The position numbers were made by a program, and so were the translations under genes. The notes under the pieces are model-generated. The model saw only the letters and a list, made by a program, of their open reading frames with translations. It was not told the origin of the DNA and searched no databases. From assembly GCA_963676865.2 (NCBI GenBank), contig CAXXSS010000001.1:3162001-3226000 (forward strand): DNA of 64,000 bases. The letters run 5' to 3'. This document shows positions 63,136 to 64,000 of this stretch, piece after piece. The first letter of the stretch is position 1; each line of letters begins with the position of its first letter. Source of the stretch: JAAYUD01 sp963676865. GTDB taxonomy: Bacteria > Bacteroidota > Bacteroidia > Bacteroidales > Bacteroidaceae.

Positions 63136-64000
63136 TCATTTCTCTTTCTTCACAACGGTGTGCTTCTGCCATTCGTTCAGCTGCTCGGGGTAGTCCGACC
63201 GATAGTGTCCGCCACGGCTTTCTTTGCGTTGCAATGCCGAAGCGACAATAATCTTCGCTGCCGTCAGTTTATGCTTTTCGCGCCAGGACAATAAGTCCAA
63301 ACCATCGGTTTGATAGCGTTCCAGCTGGTTATTGATGGCATCTAGTGCTTGTTGCAGTTCTTCTTCGCAACGAATGATACCGGCATTCTCCATCAATAGC
63401 TTGCCCAAGTCGAAATCCGGTTGCTTTATTTCTTTTCCCAATTCAAAGTTGTTGTAGGCATATTCGTTGCGCATATCATCGTTGCGCAATATATCGTCTG
63501 CTACTCGTTTGCCGAATACCAAACACTCTATCAGCGAGTTCGAGGCCAAGCGGTTGGCACCCATCAGTCCTGTCGAAGCCACTTCGCCCACCGCATAGAG
63601 GTGCGCGATGTTGGTGCGTCCACGAAGGTCTGTAGTGATACCGCCTACCGTATAGTGGGCAGCCGGAGCTACCGGAATACGCTGGGTCATATCAATGCCA
63701 TTGTCGGCACAGTATTTAAATATGTTGGGAAACCGATGTCGAATCACTTCGGGGTCCAGATGATCGAGCGTGAGGTTCACATACGGAGATTTGGTTTTCC
63801 TCATCTCCAAGAATATTTGTCTAGCCACCACGTCTCGCGGTTCCAATTCGGCAAGCGGATACTTGCCATACATAAATCTTTCGCCGTTTATGTTGTACAA
63901 GCGTGCTCCTTCGCCTCGTACGGCTTCGCTTACCAGAAAAGCTTCTTTGTCTTCCATGTATACTGCCGTCGGATGAAATTGTATAAATTCCATATCCCTA
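63136..64000 (-). CDS. nadB: L-aspartate oxidase, C-terminal part (runs off the window)
   Basis: The visible 288 codons encode the C-terminal part of a flavoprotein: MEFIQFHPTAVY, LVSEAVRGEGARLYN, APAAHYTVGGITTDLRGRTN, LYAVGEVASTGLMGANRLASNSLIECLVFGKRV and the final helical domain. The start and the FAD-binding N-terminus lie beyond 64000. It oxidises aspartate to iminoaspartate, feeding quinolinate synthase encoded just downstream. Confidence 0.93.
   Translation of the reverse strand, partial: RDMEFIQFHPTAVYMEDKEAFLVSEAVRGEGARLYNINGERFMYGKYPLAELEPRDVVARQIFLEMRKTKSPYVNLTLDHLDPEVIRHRFPNIFKYCADNGIDMTQRIPVAPAAHYTVGGITTDLRGRTNIAHLYAVGEVASTGLMGANRLASNSLIECLVFGKRVADDILRNDDMRNEYAYNNFELGKEIKQPDFDLGKLLMENAGIIRCEEELQQALDAINNQLERYQTDGLDLLSWREKHKLTAAKIIVASALQRKESRGGHYRSDYPEQLNEWQKHTVVKKEK

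Noticed and set aside
1..64000. tRNA and rRNA genes
   Set aside because: I found no cloverleaf-like segment with the conserved T-loop and no rRNA-like stretch in any intergenic region by eye; a covariance-model scan was not possible.

Overview
The window reads as chromosome of a Bacteroides-type member of the Bacteroidales. Pointers are promoters of the TTTG-N19-21-TAnnTTTG type, a Bacteroidetes RpoZ-like omega subunit next to BamD, a two-domain HU-like protein, a NUDIX-fold sugar regulator in front of xylBAE, and a moderately AT-rich sequence in which adjacent genes often overlap or abut. I see no rRNA or tRNA gene, no insertion sequence and no CRISPR array.

Layout. 0-4.4 kb: phenylacetate-CoA ligase and an ACT-domain protein; bamD, omega subunit and a DUF4293 membrane protein; a secreted alpha/beta hydrolase after a strong terminator. 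4.4-10.8 kb (minus strand): patatin-like lipase, GH13 alpha-amylase, a 1138-residue membrane protein joining GH18-like, NodB deacetylase and GT2 synthase domains, and a small I9-like lipoprotein. 10.9-13.2 kb: UvrD/PcrA helicase. 13.2-37.8 kb: genes for a secreted polysaccharide, interrupted by housekeeping genes. They comprise a receiver-only response regulator, a sugar-1-phosphate transferase with a receiver-like N-terminus, a degenerate GT2, an acyltransferase, a Wzx flippase, eight glycosyltransferases, a Wzy-type polymerase/ligase, a Wzc-like protein without kinase aspartates, a short TolC-type protein and a lipoprotein with a possible NodB-like motif. Asparaginase, a frameshifted AddA-type helicase-nuclease and an HU-like protein lie among them.

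38-46 kb: fabD with an aminotransferase, then a xylose regulon (NUDIX-like regulator, xylB, xylA, xylE). 46-50 kb: a galactose operon (mutarotase, MFS transporter, galactokinase), convergent to the xylose genes across a long palindromic spacer. 50-56.5 kb: mannose-6-phosphate isomerase, Ca2+/Na+ antiporter, an AspT-type transporter, ispF, an FAH-family protein and Rex. 56.5-59.3 kb: a 0.97-kb gene-free stretch with nine copies of an ACTTTTGTGA-type motif, then an XRE regulator and a lone tyrosine recombinase. 59.4-64 kb: pyrK-pyrD, nadC, and nadA-nadB on the opposite strand, nadB running off the end.

The most unusual parts are the three-domain polysaccharide synthase, the polysaccharide locus built with receiver domains and several apparently inactive enzyme folds, the operator array that doubles as the promoter of the XRE gene, and a family of GTTTGGTGCGCAGCATA palindromes found at two distant places.
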